A stretch of DNA of 64,000 nt from JAFAYN01 sp963733105. Lineage in GTDB: Bacteria; Gemmatimonadota; Gemmatimonadetes; Longimicrobiales; Longimicrobiaceae. This document shows positions 1 through 9,900 of the stretch, in pieces. A program made the position numbers and the translations under genes. The stretch is taken from contig CAVTCB010000019.1 in NCBI GenBank assembly GCA_963733105.1, positions 124,001 through 188,000 of the forward strand, written 5' to 3'. How positions within the stretch are numbered: the stretch's first letter is position 1; each line of letters starts with the position of its first letter. A model generated the notes under the pieces. That model searched no databases. It worked only from the letters and a program-made list of their open reading frames with translations, and was not told the DNA's origin.

Positions 1-180
1 GTTGCCCCCCCAGCAGTACGCCTCGCCGTCCTCCGTGAGCACGCAGGCGTGCTGCTCGCCCACGGCCAGCGCCCGCTGCGGCTCCAGGCGCCCGCTCTCG
101 TCGGGGTCCGTGGGGGAGTCGCAGCCGGCCGTCAGGAGGGTCAGGGATGCGAGCAGCATCAGCGTCGTGGTGATCTTCAC
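1..180 (-). CDS. RCC1-repeat-type lipoprotein, N-terminal part only
   Basis: The gene runs leftward out of the window, so only about 60 codons are seen. From a GTG at 180 it reads a short basic start, a hydrophobic stretch and a lipobox (LLTAGC), so the product should be a secreted, lipid-anchored protein. A Pro/Asp-rich linker follows, then HACVLTEDGEAYCWGGN, which is the typical core of an RCC1-like repeat (a beta-propeller blade). An ATG at 165 is an alternative start. No specific role can be given. The repeat family and lipoprotein signal are clear, but how many repeats follow is unknown. Confidence 0.75.
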   Translation of the reverse strand, partial: MKITTTLMLLASLTLLTAGCDSPTDPDESGRLEPQRALAVGEQHACVLTEDGEAYCWGGN

Positions 181-509
181 GTCGACCTTGCCCTGTAAAG
201 AAGGATGGTGTCCCGGTGGCGGGTTGACTCAGTGTTAGCGGAGCGGCGGCCGGCGGGCAAGGGTGCCGTAAACAGGCGGAGCGGTGCCGGCCCGAAGGGG
301 CTGATCGTTGCCCGGACGGGTCCGCTGTCCGGCTGCGGGACCGCCCGTCCCACACCCGGACACTCCGCCGCCCGCCCCGCTCCGCGGCGAGGGGGCGCAA
401 CCGGCTGCGCGGCAGGGAGTTGTCCTGCGCGGCGGGACGCGGTCCGGGAGATGCCCTGGGATGACCCTGCGCGGCTCCCTCCGATACACCCCCCCTGGAA
501 CAGGGCTCC
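181..509. other. Divergent intergenic region, no gene seen
   Basis: About 330 bases separate the leftward lipoprotein gene from the rightward permease. Short ORFs here lack ribosome sites and look like GC-rich chance frames. A TTGACT at 224-229 resembles a -35 box but has no convincing -10 partner at the right spacing on the + strand. The region presumably holds promoters for both genes; I cannot place them. Confidence 0.4.
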
Positions 510-3010
510 ATGAAAACCGGTGTCTCCTCCCTGGACTTCAAGCTCAGCCTCCGGATGCTGGTCCGGTACCCCGGGCTCACCCTGGTGGGCGGCCTGGCGA
601 TCGCCTTCGCCATCTGGGCGGGCGCGGGCACCTTCGAGTTCATCAACCAGGTGGTCCACCCGAAGCTGCCGCTGGCGCAGGGCGAGCGGATCGTGGGGAT
701 CAAGACCCTGGACCGCGCCACGGCGAGGGCGGAGGCGCCCGCGCTCCACGACTTCGCGCGCTGGGCGGAGGAGCTGCGCACGGTGGAGGAGCTGGGGGCG
801 TTCCGGCTCGTCCAGCGCAACCTGATCTCCGCCGGCGGGACGGCGGAGCCGGTGGAGGTCGCGGAGATCAGCGCCTCCGCGTTCCGGGTCACCGGGGTGC
901 CCCCGCTGCTCGGCCGGCACCTGGTGTCCGCCGACGAGCGGCCGGGCGCCGCCCCGGTGGCCGTGATCGGCCACGAGGTGTGGCGGCGGCGCTTCGCGGG
1001 CGACCCGGGGATCGTGGGCCGCGAGATCCGCCTGGGGCGGAGGGTGCACACGGTGGTGGGGGTGATGCCCGTGGGCTACGGCTTCCCGGTGGACCAGGGC
1101 CTCTGGACCCCGCTCCGGCTGGACCCGCTCGCCTTCGCGCCCGGCCAGTCCCCGCGGGTGCGGGTGTTCGGCCGCCTGGCCCCCGGCGCGACGCTGGAGG
1201 AGGCCCGGGCGGAGCTCGCCGCGCTGGGCGAGAGAGCGGCCGCCCAGCTCCCCGCGACGCACGGGCGCCTGCGCCCCCAGGTCATGCCGTACGGGGAGTC
1301 CATCATGAGCTTCTCGCGGGCGGAGTCCGCCGGGTCGCTGTCGGTCAACCTGTTCCTGGTGATGCTGCTGGTGCTGGTGTGCGGCAACGTGGCGCTGCTG
1401 ATGTTCGCGCGGGCGGCGTCCCGGGAGGGGGAGCTGGTGGTGCGCAGCGCGCTGGGGGCGACGCGCGGGCGCCTCGTCGGCCAGCTCTTCCTGGAGGCGC
1501 TGGTGCTCGCGGCGGCGGGCGCGGCGCTCGGCCTGGCGGCGGTGGAGGCCGGGCTGGCCTGGGCGTTCGAGATGGTCCGCGCGTCCACCGACTTCTTCCC
1601 GTTCTGGCTCCGGCCGAGGCTCTCCCCGGCGACGGTGGCGTACGCCGCGCTCCTCACCGTGGTCGCGGCGGGGGTGGCCGGCGGGGTCCCCGGCCTCAAG
1701 GCCACGCGCGGCCTGCGGGCGGGGCTGCAGAGGGCGTCGGCGGGCGGCGGCGGCTTCCGCTTCGGCGGGGTCTGGACGACCGTGATCGTCGTGCAGGTCG
1801 CGCTGACGGTGGCTTTCCCCGTGGTGGCCTACGTGCTCCACACCGAGGTGGCGGAGCTCCAGGCCGTGGACGTCGGCTTCCCGGACGAGCAGTACCTCGC
1901 GGTGCGGGTGGAGATGGACGAGGCCGCGCCCGCGGGCGCTCCGCGGGCGCGGCCGGCGAGGAGCTCCGGGCGCGGTACGCCGCGGCGGTGCAGCGGCTGG
2001 AGGAGCGCCTCGCGGCCGAGCCCGGGGTCCGGAGCGTGGCCTTCGGCGAGACCCTGCCGCGCTTCTACCACCCCAGCCGCTGGGTGGAGGTGGAGGGGAG
2101 CGGCGGACCGCTCCCCTCCGGCGGCGAGTCCGCCCACCGGGTGACGGTCGCCTCCGTGGCGCCGGGCTTCTTCGAGGCCTTCGAGGCCCCGGTCCTGGCG
2201 GGGCGGGGCTTCGGCTCCGGCGACCTCGGGTCCGGCGCGCGGGTGGTGGTGGTGAGCGAGTCGTTCGTGCGGACCGTGCTGGGCGGCCGCAACGCCGTGG
2301 GGCGGCGCATCCGCCACCTCGCGACCGCGGGGGGCGCGGACCCGGCGGTCGCGGCGGCGACGCCGGAGCCGTGGCACGAGATCGTGGGCGTGGTGCGGGA
2401 CCTCGGCGTCCCGCAGGGCGAGTACGACGGCAAGGTCGCGGGCCTCTACCATCCCGTCGCCTCCGGGGGCGCCTACCCGGGCCACCTGGCGGTGCGGGTG
2501 AAGGGCGACCCCGCCGCCTTCGCCCCGCGGCTGCGCGGCGTCGCCACCCGGACGGAGCCGGATCTCCGCCTCTACGAGATGCAGCCGCTGGACCGGGCGA
2601 ACGGCGGCGAGCTGCAGTTCTGGTCCTTCTGGTTCTGGCTGGTGACCGCGGTGAGCGGGGTGGCGATGTTCCTGTCGCTCGCCGGCATCTACGCGGTCAT
2701 GGCGTTCACCGCGGCGCAGCGCACGCGCGAGATCGGGATCCGGGTGGCGCTGGGCGGGACCGCGCACCGCATCGTGCGGGCGATCTTCCGCCGCCCGCTC
2801 ACCCAGGTGGGGGTGGGGATCACCCTGGGAGCCCTCCTCAGCGCCGGGCTGGTGGCGGCGGGGGAGGGAACCGAGATCACCGCGGCGAGCGCCGCCGCCC
2901 TCGCCGCGTACGCCCTGGGGATGACGGGGATCTGCCTGCTCGCGTGCATCGTCCCCACGCGCCGGGCGCTGGCCGTGGAGCCCACGGAAGCGCTGAGGGC
3001 GGAGGGGTAG
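510..3010 (+). CDS. Orphan FtsX/MacB-type ABC transporter permease (ADOP-like), frameshifted
   Basis: Reads from ATG 510 in one frame to about 1920-1955 and then continues, without loss of similarity, in another frame to the TAG at 3010. Together about 830 residues form the usual duplicated layout: an N-terminal TM segment, a MacB-type periplasmic domain (residues ~50-270), a cluster of three TM helices, a fourth TM, a second periplasmic domain and three C-terminal TM helices. The last block contains TREIGIRVALGG, the FtsX-family signature, and the protein ends with PTEALRAEG. No ATPase subunit is adjacent, as is usual for these orphan permeases. Substrate unknown. The frame change is a net single-base loss in a GCG/GGC-rich stretch, so either a sequencing indel or a recent break; no stop occurs before it. 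Confidence 0.8.
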
Positions 3011-3019
3011 AAGGAAGTC

Positions 3020-3153
3020 GCGTGAGGGATGCGAGCCCGGAGGGGCGAGACCCGCGCGTAGTTTGCGCGGGGCTCGACTCCGTTGGGCAGCGTTGTTTGC
3101 TGCCCTACGGAGCCGCAGCCCGACCCCGCGCCAGCGGGGGCACGCCCGAACCC
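3020..3153 (+). repeat. Structured extragenic repeat, copy 1
   Basis: A ~135-bp element also found at 17428-17562 (inverted) and 23886-24020. It fills the gap between the convergent permease and ppc genes. Four hairpins can be drawn: GCCC/GGGC at 3035-3046; CCCGCGC/GCGCGGG at 3051-3071 with loop GTAGTTT; GGGCAGC/GCTGCCC inside CTCCG/CGGAG at 3078-3112 with loop GTTGTTT; CCCCGC/GCGGGG at 3124-3139 with loop GCCA. Its distal end lies about 15 bases from the ppc stop codon. It could act as a 3'-end or terminator element for ppc; that is inference from position. Confidence 0.85.
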
Positions 3154-3168
3154 GGACCGCCCCGTGTC

Positions 3169-5928
3169 TCACCCCGTGTTCCGCAGCCCCGCGGAGATCC
3201 CGTTGATGGTGGCGGCGATGGCGTAGTTCAGCTCCTCGCTCTCCGCGCCCGCGCGCTTGCGGCGCAGCAGGTTCACCTGCACCAGGCTCAGCGGGTCCAC
3301 GTACGGGTTGCGCAGGCGGATGGATCGGGCGAGCACCGGGTTGTCCTCCAGGAGGCGCCCCTGCCCGGTCACGCGCAGGACCATCCGCCGGGTGCGCTCG
3401 AACTCCTCCGCCACCCGCGAGAACATCCGCTCGCGCAGCCCCTCGTCCTCCACCAGCTCCGCGTAGCGCCGCGCGATGGAGAGGTCGGCCTTGGCCATCC
3501 CCATCTCCACGTTGCGCACCAGGTCCTGGAAGAGCGGGAAGCCCTCCATCATCTCCCGCAGCAGCCCCTCGCCCCCCTCCGCGCCCTCCGCGAAGCGCTC
3601 GAAGGCGTGCCCCACCCCGAACCAGGCCGGGAGCACGTGCCGGCTCTGCATCCACCCGAACACCCAGGGGATGGCGCGCAGGTCGTCCAGCCCGCGCGCG
3701 TCCCCGCGGCGCGCCGGGCGCGAGCCGATGCGGGCGTGCTCCAGCTCCCCCACCGGCGTGGCCTGCTGGAAGTAGGGGAGGACGTCGGGGTTGTCGAAGA
3801 CGTGCTCGCGGTAGAACGCGTACGCCGCCGCGGACATGGCCTCCATGGCCTCCTCCCAGCGGGCCTCCCGCTCCGGCTCCGGGGCGTCCGGGCGGGCCAG
3901 CGCGTCCAGCGACGCCGCCACCATCAGCTCCAGGCTGCGCTCCGCCAGCACCGGGTCGGCGTACTTCCACCCCAGCACCTCCCCCTGCTCGGTGATCTTG
4001 AGCTCCCCGTCGAAGGCGCCCGGCGGCTGCGAGGTGATGGCCCGGTGCGTGGGGCCCCCTCCGCGCCCCACCGTCCCGCCGCGGCCGTGGAAGAGCCGCA
4101 GCGTCACCCCGCACTCCCGCGCGACGCGGTGCAGCTCGCGGTGCGCCTTGAAGATCTCCCAGGTGCTGGTGAGCATCCCCCCGTCCTTGTTGGAGTCGGA
4201 GTAGCCCAGCATCACCTCCTGCCGCCGCCCCCACGAGTCCAGGAGCCGCGCGTAGTCGCCGCGCGTCCAGAGCGCGCGGCACACCGACGGGGCGTTGCGC
4301 AGGTCCTCGATGGACTCGAAGAGCGGCACCGGCATCAGCCCGGGATCTGCGCCCTCCGCGGCCACCCGCACCCCCGCCAGCTCCGCCAGGCGCACCACCG
4401 CCAGCACGTCCTCCACCGAGCGGGCGCCGCTGATCACGTAGCTCTCCACGGCCTCCGGGGGGTAGGTGCGCTTCAGCTCCGCGACGGCGCGGAGCGTGTC
4501 CAGCAGCCCCACGGTCTCGGGGGAGGGCGGGGGAGGGAGCGCGCCGCCTTCCGCGTCGGCGCCGGACAGCTCCTCCAGCGCCCGCTCGTGCACGCGGGCG
4601 TGCTGGCGCACGTCCAGCACGTGCAGGTGGAAGCCGAACGTCTCCACCTGGCGCAGGAGGGGGCCCAGGAGGAGGCGCGCCAGGCGCTCGCCGCGGTTGC
4701 GGACCAGGCTCTCGCGCACCAGGCGCAGGTCGTCCAGGAAGGCGCGTGCGTCGGGGTAGGCCCGGGGGTCCGCGGGGTCGGCGCGGGCGGCGCGCAGCCG
4801 CCACCCGGCGTACCCCAGGAAGCGGCGGTACACCTCGGTGGGGGCGCGCGTCTCGGGGGCGGGGTCCAGGGAGGGGATGGTGCCGCGGTAGCGCTCCAGC
4901 GCCGCCCGCAGCTCGGGGGTGACGGGGGCCTGGAGGGTGGAGGGGCTGAGCCGCTCGACCAGCTCTTCCAGCGCCCCCACGTAGTAGTCCAGCACCGTTT
5001 CGCGGGCCAGCCGGAGCGCGGCGCGGGTGACCTCGGGGGTGACGAACGGGTTGCCGTCGCGGTCGCCGCCGATCCACGAGCCGAAGCGCACCACCTGCGG
5101 GAGGTCGCGCGCGGGGACGGCCTCCCCGAAGGCCCGGCCGAAGGCGTCGGCCATCTCGAAGTACAGGCGGGGGAGGGTGGGGACCAGGACGCCGGGGTAG
5201 TAGTCCAGCCCCATGCGCACCTCGTCGATCACCGAGGGGCGGTGCCGCCGCACCTCGTCGGTCTGCCAGAGGGCGGTGACCTCGGCGGCGATGGCGGCCT
5301 CCTCCTCCGCGGCCTCGGCGTCGGTGAGGGGGAGGCGGTCGAGGCGCTCCAGCGCCTCGGAGATGCGGGCGCGCTTGAAGAGCACGGTGCGCCGCGACAC
5401 CTCGGTGGGGTGCGCGGTGAAGACGGGGACCACCCGCACCCGCCGCAGGGCGTCGAGCACGGCGTCGCGCCCCACGCCCGCGTCGCGCAGGCGGAGGAGC
5501 GTGCCCAGGAAGGTGCCGGGCTGCGGCGCCTGGCCGGCGCGGAGGCCGGAGGCGCGCCGGCGCCGCTTGCGGTGCTGCGTCTCGGCCAGGTTGGCCAGCT
5601 CGAAGTAGGTGGAGAACGCCTTGGTGAGGCGGTAGGCGTCGCGCACCTCCAGCGCGTCCACCCGCCGCTCGGCGCGCGCCATGAGCTCGTCGCGCCCGCC
5701 GCCGCCGCCCGCGCCCTCGCGGTGGCCGATGGCGAGGTGGCGCAGCTCCTCCACCACGGCGTACAGCGCCTCGCCCTCCTGCTCGCGGATCACCTCGCCC
5801 AGGAGCATCCCCAGGGAGCGCACGTCGCGCCGGAGCGGGGCTTCCTTGAGGTCGCCGGTCTCCGCGGTCAGCTCGGCGAGCCGCTCCGCGTGCGCGTCCA
5901 CCTTCCAGAAAGGATCGTTCTCGGCCAC
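3169..5928 (-). CDS. ppc: Phosphoenolpyruvate carboxylase
   Basis: Carboxylates PEP to oxaloacetate, replenishing the TCA cycle; cytosolic. The 919-residue product is the normal family length. It shows VFTAHPTE (around residue 168, with the active-site His), SDSNKDGGML (around 577), FHGRGGTVGRGGGP (around 613, glycine-rich PEP-binding loop) and the family C-terminus ending RNTG. I chose GTG 5928 because GGAGG stands just upstream of it and the coding pattern starts at VAENDPFWKVDAHAERL. A longer in-frame ATG at 6048 would add 40 residues, but those codons run through a remnant of the intergenic repeat and are unlike any PEPC start. The gene stands alone and is convergent with the permease. 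Confidence 0.97.
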   Translation of the reverse strand: MAENDPFWKVDAHAERLAELTAETGDLKEAPLRRDVRSLGMLLGEVIREQEGEALYAVVEELRHLAIGHREGAGGGGGRDELMARAERRVDALEVRDAYRLTKAFSTYFELANLAETQHRKRRRRASGLRAGQAPQPGTFLGTLLRLRDAGVGRDAVLDALRRVRVVPVFTAHPTEVSRRTVLFKRARISEALERLDRLPLTDAEAAEEEAAIAAEVTALWQTDEVRRHRPSVIDEVRMGLDYYPGVLVPTLPRLYFEMADAFGRAFGEAVPARDLPQVVRFGSWIGGDRDGNPFVTPEVTRAALRLARETVLDYYVGALEELVERLSPSTLQAPVTPELRAALERYRGTIPSLDPAPETRAPTEVYRRFLGYAGWRLRAARADPADPRAYPDARAFLDDLRLVRESLVRNRGERLARLLLGPLLRQVETFGFHLHVLDVRQHARVHERALEELSGADAEGGALPPPPSPETVGLLDTLRAVAELKRTYPPEAVESYVISGARSVEDVLAVVRLAELAGVRVAAEGADPGLMPVPLFESIEDLRNAPSVCRALWTRGDYARLLDSWGRRQEVMLGYSDSNKDGGMLTSTWEIFKAHRELHRVARECGVTLRLFHGRGGTVGRGGGPTHRAITSQPPGAFDGELKITEQGEVLGWKYADPVLAERSLELMVAASLDALARPDAPEPEREARWEEAMEAMSAAAYAFYREHVFDNPDVLPYFQQATPVGELEHARIGSRPARRGDARGLDDLRAIPWVFGWMQSRHVLPAWFGVGHAFERFAEGAEGGEGLLREMMEGFPLFQDLVRNVEMGMAKADLSIARRYAELVEDEGLRERMFSRVAEEFERTRRMVLRVTGQGRLLEDNPVLARSIRLRNPYVDPLSLVQVNLLRRKRAGAESEELNYAIAATINGISAGLRNTG

Positions 5929-6023
5929 TCCGCACCGCCTCCGGGATCTGGGTTCTAGAGCCACCGCTCCAGCCACGCGGAAAGAATGGGGCTCGTCATG
6001 AAAGGTGCCACGGAACCGGGCGG

Positions 6024-6058
6024 GGGTCTCGCCGCTTCGCGCTCGCATCCCTCACGCG
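6024..6058 (-). repeat. Remnant of the structured extragenic repeat
   Basis: Only the GCGTGAGGGATGCGAG end of the element and a degenerate first hairpin remain, lying upstream of the ppc start. The first stem no longer pairs as in the full copies (GCGC/CGGC instead of GCCC/GGGC). The rest of the element is absent, so this looks like a decayed or truncated copy. Confidence 0.65.
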
Positions 6059-6100
6059 ACGGGCCTCTCCAGTAGGGCGGCTTCGGTACCATGATGTGCA

Positions 6101-6137
6101 GAGGGGCACCCTCCCGGTTCCGGGGGAGTGCCCCTTC
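6101..6137. terminator. Hairpin upstream of the DUF1737-type gene
   Basis: An inverted repeat pairs 6101-6117 with 6120-6137 with few mismatches and a very small loop, followed by a weak T-containing run. It begins with GTGCAGAGGGGC, the same words that open the hairpin after the next gene. It may be a terminator of unseen transcription or a leader attenuator; the sequence cannot decide. Confidence 0.45.
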
Positions 6138-6271
6138 TCCATTCCCGCAGGCAAGTATGTACGGCTCAGCCAGGGCGTCCGGCTCGGCAGAAGGCTTGGA
6201 ACGTGGGGGGCTGCACGGTACCTTGTGTCGAGGTGGCGGTTTCGATCCCGGTCCAGCATCCGCGGTTCCAC

Positions 6272-6481
6272 ATGGCCCAAGATCTCGAGTACAAGGTAGT
6301 TGCCACCGGCACGGGCGACGCCCTGGAGAAGGAGGTCAACAATGCCCTTTCACAGGGTTGGAAGCTTTACGGCCCCCTGGCGGTGGCAGGGGACAAGGGT
6401 GGACGCCTGTTCGCGCAGGCGCTGGTTCGCGGCAGCGCCGCCGATTCGGTCCACGGCAGTCGTGGTGCGCTCACGTTCTGA
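6272..6481 (+). CDS. Small DUF1737-type protein
   Basis: A 69-residue protein starting MAQDLEYKVVATGTGDALE. The pattern YKVV, then a spacer, VNNALSQGWKLYGPLAVAG and a hydrophobic strand ending in AQALV matches the small DUF1737 family: a strand, a helix with VN..L..GW, then strands. No enzymatic residues are apparent and no function is established for the family. I start at ATG 6272; a longer frame from 6128 runs through the upstream hairpin and is not protein-like. The gene is alone, flanked by two related hairpins. Confidence 0.75.
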   Translation: MAQDLEYKVVATGTGDALEKEVNNALSQGWKLYGPLAVAGDKGGRLFAQALVRGSAADSVHGSRGALTF

Positions 6482-6535
6482 ACTGACGTCGACCCGTTGA
6501 GCCGTGATTCTCTAGACCCGGCTCACAGACGTGCA

Positions 6536-6580
6536 GAGGGGCGCCCTCCGGTCCATCGGAGAGCGCCCCTCCTCATTTTC
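6536..6580 (+). terminator. Rho-independent-type terminator after the DUF1737-type gene
   Basis: The arms 6536-6550 and 6557-6571 pair at 14 of 15 positions around a six-base loop (GTCCAT), followed by CTCATTTTC. It lies 55 bases past the stop codon at 6481, the expected position for this gene's terminator. Its first twelve bases match the opening of the hairpin at 6101. Confidence 0.7.
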
Positions 6581-6595
6581 CGTCGATCTTCGGCC

Positions 6596-6722
6596 TTACT
6601 GCTTCCACGTCGTGATCAGCACCACGCCGTTGGCGCCGCGGACGCCGTACATGGCAGTGGAGCCGATGTCCTTGAGCACCTCGATGCGGGCGATGTCCGC
6701 GGGGTTGATCCCCAGGAGCGGC
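6596..6722 (-). pseudogene. Fragment of a SusC/RagA-type TonB-dependent receptor plug
   Basis: On the minus strand, from about 6722 to the TAA at 6596, the frame reads SPLLGINPADIARIEVLKD then STAMYGVRGANGVVLITT. This is the conserved plug core of SusC-like TonB-dependent receptors. Upstream of about residue SPLLG the similarity stops and the frame turns into low-complexity GC sequence, and no barrel follows, because the stop comes three residues after ITT. It is therefore either a remnant or the end of a very short plug-only protein. The break coincides with the start of the oppositely oriented fragment next to it, which favours a remnant. Confidence 0.7.
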
Positions 6723-6723
6723 G

Positions 6724-6933
6724 AGCGTCCTGGTTTTCCTGCTGCGCACCGGGGCAGGGCTGGACACCGTGCGCGCCTTGTGGCGGGGGACCGCCGCGGG
6801 AGGGCCGCCGCGAGCCCCGGCCCACCCGCTCGGGCCCGACGGCGCGCGGCTCGAGCGTGCATGGCGCGCGCACCTCGACCGGGTGCATCCGGTCCCGGCC
6901 GATACGCTGGAGATCCTGCGGAGCGGCTGCTGA
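6724..6933 (+). pseudogene. C-terminal fragment, possibly of a peptidase-MA-like protein
   Basis: A 69-codon stretch ending at TGA 6931-6933 reads SVLVFLLRTGAGLDTVRALW, a linker, then DGARLERAWRAHLDRV. This resembles the C-terminal helices of secreted gluzincin (peptidase MA-like) proteins, where a pattern like SFVRFL..RYG...LRALW precedes an E..WR.HL helix. There is no start codon or N-terminal domain in frame; similarity begins just where the TonB plug fragment on the other strand is cut. I regard it as a remnant. The family assignment is tentative. Confidence 0.4.
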
Positions 6934-6942
6934 GGCTCCCGC

Positions 6943-9900
6943 TCAGAACCGCCGCTGCCACTGCAGGAACATCCCCAGTACGTTGGTCGTCTTCGGGTCC
7001 TGCGACAGGGTGAGCGAGGGCTGCTGCGCCAGGTAGCGCGGCTCCCAGCTCGTCACCCACTGGAACCCGGTGAGCGTCCGGTACTCCAGCCGCATCCCGG
7101 GGAGCACGAAGGCCGTGCGCCCCTGCCCGGCAATGAACCAGCGGCTGCTCAGGTACCGGCCCGCCTCGAACTGCGCCCCGCGGAACACGTTGAAGTAGCC
7201 CTGCAGCGCCAGCTCCGGCGGGAGCGGGGCGGGGGTGACGTTGAACACGTCCAGGTTCAGCGACCGGCGCGCCTGCTGCTCGATCTGGTCCACCACCGTC
7301 CCCACCGCCGTCGCGCCGAGCTGCTGCGTCGCCAGCGCACCGATCGGCCCCAGCAGGACCCCGCCCCCGCCCGTGCCGCCGCCCAGGCTCCCGCCCGCCC
7401 CGTTCTGGAGGAGCGAGGAGGACGACTCCCCGAAGGCGAAGTAGCTGAGCAGGTCCGACTCCGCGATCGGCGGCTGCGCGTTGCTCTGCACGGTGAGGCG
7501 CGGCGTCCGGAGCGTGCCGCCCACCAGGAGCTGGATGGCGAACGCCGGGCGGTTGACGAGGCGCACCTCCTGCTCCGCCTTGAGCTGCAGGATCGGGTCG
7601 ATGGGCGACTGCCCCAGGAAGATCACCGACCCCTGCGTCAGCCGGATGCGCCGCCCCGCGAAGGTGTACTCCCCGCGCTCCGTGTTGATGGTCCCCCGCA
7701 GCGCCAGCGACTGCGTCGCGCGGTCCATGTTCACCGTCAGCGCCCCCGTCTCCGCCGCCGTGTACACCTGCACGTTCGCCTGCGAGTTGCGCACCCAGGT
7801 GTCCGGGGCGATCGACACGTCCACGTCCACCCGCAGGTTGGCCAGGAGCGGGTTCTGCACCGGGAGCACCCGGAGCGCCGCCGTGTCTCCCAGCGCCGTC
7901 ACCGAGGGCGCGTCGATGTCGATGCGCTGCGCGTTCAGCTCCGGGGCGTACACCACGCCGCGCCGCACCCGGAGGTTTCCCGTGAGGCGGGCCGCGGTCC
8001 AGGGGCCGTCCAGCTCCAGCTCCGCGTCCGCCTCCACCTTCCCGTACTCGTTGTCGAGCACGCGGGCGTCGCGCGCCGCCAGCCGCAGGTCGAAGCCCGG
8101 CTGCGTCAGGGTGGACAGGTCCAGCCCGCCCGCCACGCGGAGGGTGCCGCGCCGGCTGCGGGCGGTGAGGGAGTCCACGACCGCCGTGTCGCCCTCCACC
8201 CGCACGGTGCCGACCAGGTCCTCCAGCTCCAGCCCCGGCTGCACCACCTTCAGCGAGCCCAGGTCCAGGTTCACCACGCCGCGCACGTCCGGGTCCGCCC
8301 GCGTTCCCCGCACCGCCAGCGTCCCCACCACGCGCCCGCGCACGTCCGACACGGCCGGGGTGAAGCTGGGGAGCGCCTCCAGCGGGAGGGAGTCGGCGCG
8401 CACGTCCAGGAGGAGGGGGGCGTTCGCGGCGAAGCGGGGGCCCTCCACCCCGGAGAGCGCCAGGTTGACGGGGAGGCGGCCCTCCGCGGTCAGGAGCACC
8501 CGCGCCCCCTGCCGCAGGTCGGCGTCTCCGCGCAGCACGCGGTCCGCGTACGCGAAGCGCGCCCGCAGGTCCGGCACCCGGACCGTGTCCACCACCCCCT
8601 CCACCACCCCCGCCGTCCCGGAGATCACCGGGTTCCGGCCGGTACCGCGGAGCTGCGCGTCCAGCGAGAGGAGTCCGCGCACCCGCAGCGAGTCCTGCAT
8701 CAGCGCCAGCACGTCGCCCACCTGGAGCCGCTCCACCGCCACCCGCAAGTCCGCCGGCCCCTCCGTGGGGAGCCGGCCGTCCACGTAGATCCTCCCGCCC
8801 TGGCCGCTGCGCAGCTCCACGTCGCGCACCTCCACCCCGCTCCCGGCCCAGCTCACCGCGCCCGGACGCGGCGCGCGCCAGGTGGTGGTGTCGAAGCGGA
8901 GCGCCAGCGCCGAGTAGCGCACCTCCTTCCGCTGGGGCGACACGGTGAACGCCGTGGTCGCCCGGTAGTCGCGCCGCTCGTCCTGCCGCACCAGGACGTC
9001 TGCCGTCCCGCTCCCCTCCGCCAGGCTCCCCGCGTAGCGCACCCGCGCGCCCACGCTGTCCAGGTCGAAGCCGCCCGCGCGCACCCGGTCCAGCTCCGCG
9101 TCCAGCGTCAGGTCGGAGCGGGAGGTGGGGGCGTTCAGCCAGGCGTACGACACCCGCCCGCTTCCCACCGTGGTCCCGAAGGCCACCAGGTCGCGCATCG
9201 CCGCGCGCCCGCGTACGTCGAAGCGGGTGACGTTCCCGGACAGCGTCCCCGCCGCCTCCAGGCTCCCCGCCAGCGAGTCGCGGGGGATCGCCAGCGAGGC
9301 GGTGTCCACCCGGAGGGTGGGCTCCGCCGGGCGGCCGGTCGCGGCGCGCTCCACCTCGGTCGCCAGGGCGACGCGGAGCGAGTCCATCCGCGCCCGCTCC
9401 ACGGCGCGCGCGATCCCGGCGGGGCGGGGAGCCACCCGGCCGCTGTCCGCGGGGAGGAGGCCGGCGAAGCGGGCCAGGGTGTCCACCCGCACCCGGTAGT
9501 CGAGCGTCCCGCTCCGCCCCGCCACCAGCCCGAAGCTCCCCCGCGCCTCGGCCAGCGCCGAGCCCAGCCGCACCGTGCCCCGCTCCACGGTGGCGAGCCC
9601 GCCCGCCAGGCGGGTGAGGAGGCGCACCGAGTCCACCTCCGTGCTCCCCAGGCGCGACCCGGTGAGGTCCGCCGCGACGGTGGCCGTCATGGTGGCCGGG
9701 TCGGTCCCGCGCCCCACGGCCGACGCCGTCCCGGTGAGGCGGGAGGAGGGGGCGCGGAGCGTCACCGCGCGCGGGTCGAAGGCGCCGAAGCGGGCCCGCA
9801 CGTCGTACTCCTTCCCGGCGCTCGCCAGGTCCAGTCGGCCGTCGGCGTCCACCCGCCCGCCGTCCTGCACCGCCAGCCCCAGCGAGAACGCCAGGTCGCG

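Noticed and set aside
2371..5958. Plus-strand open frame over ppc
   Set aside because: Antisense shadow of PEPC, with no start signals or domain content.
5929..6048. N-terminal extension of PEPC to ATG 6048
   Set aside because: It translates part of the intergenic repeat, and a good ribosome site stands before GTG 5928.
6531..7013. Overlapping + frames across the terminator and plug remnant
   Set aside because: They run through a hairpin and then antisense to the plug fragment; composition is not protein-like.
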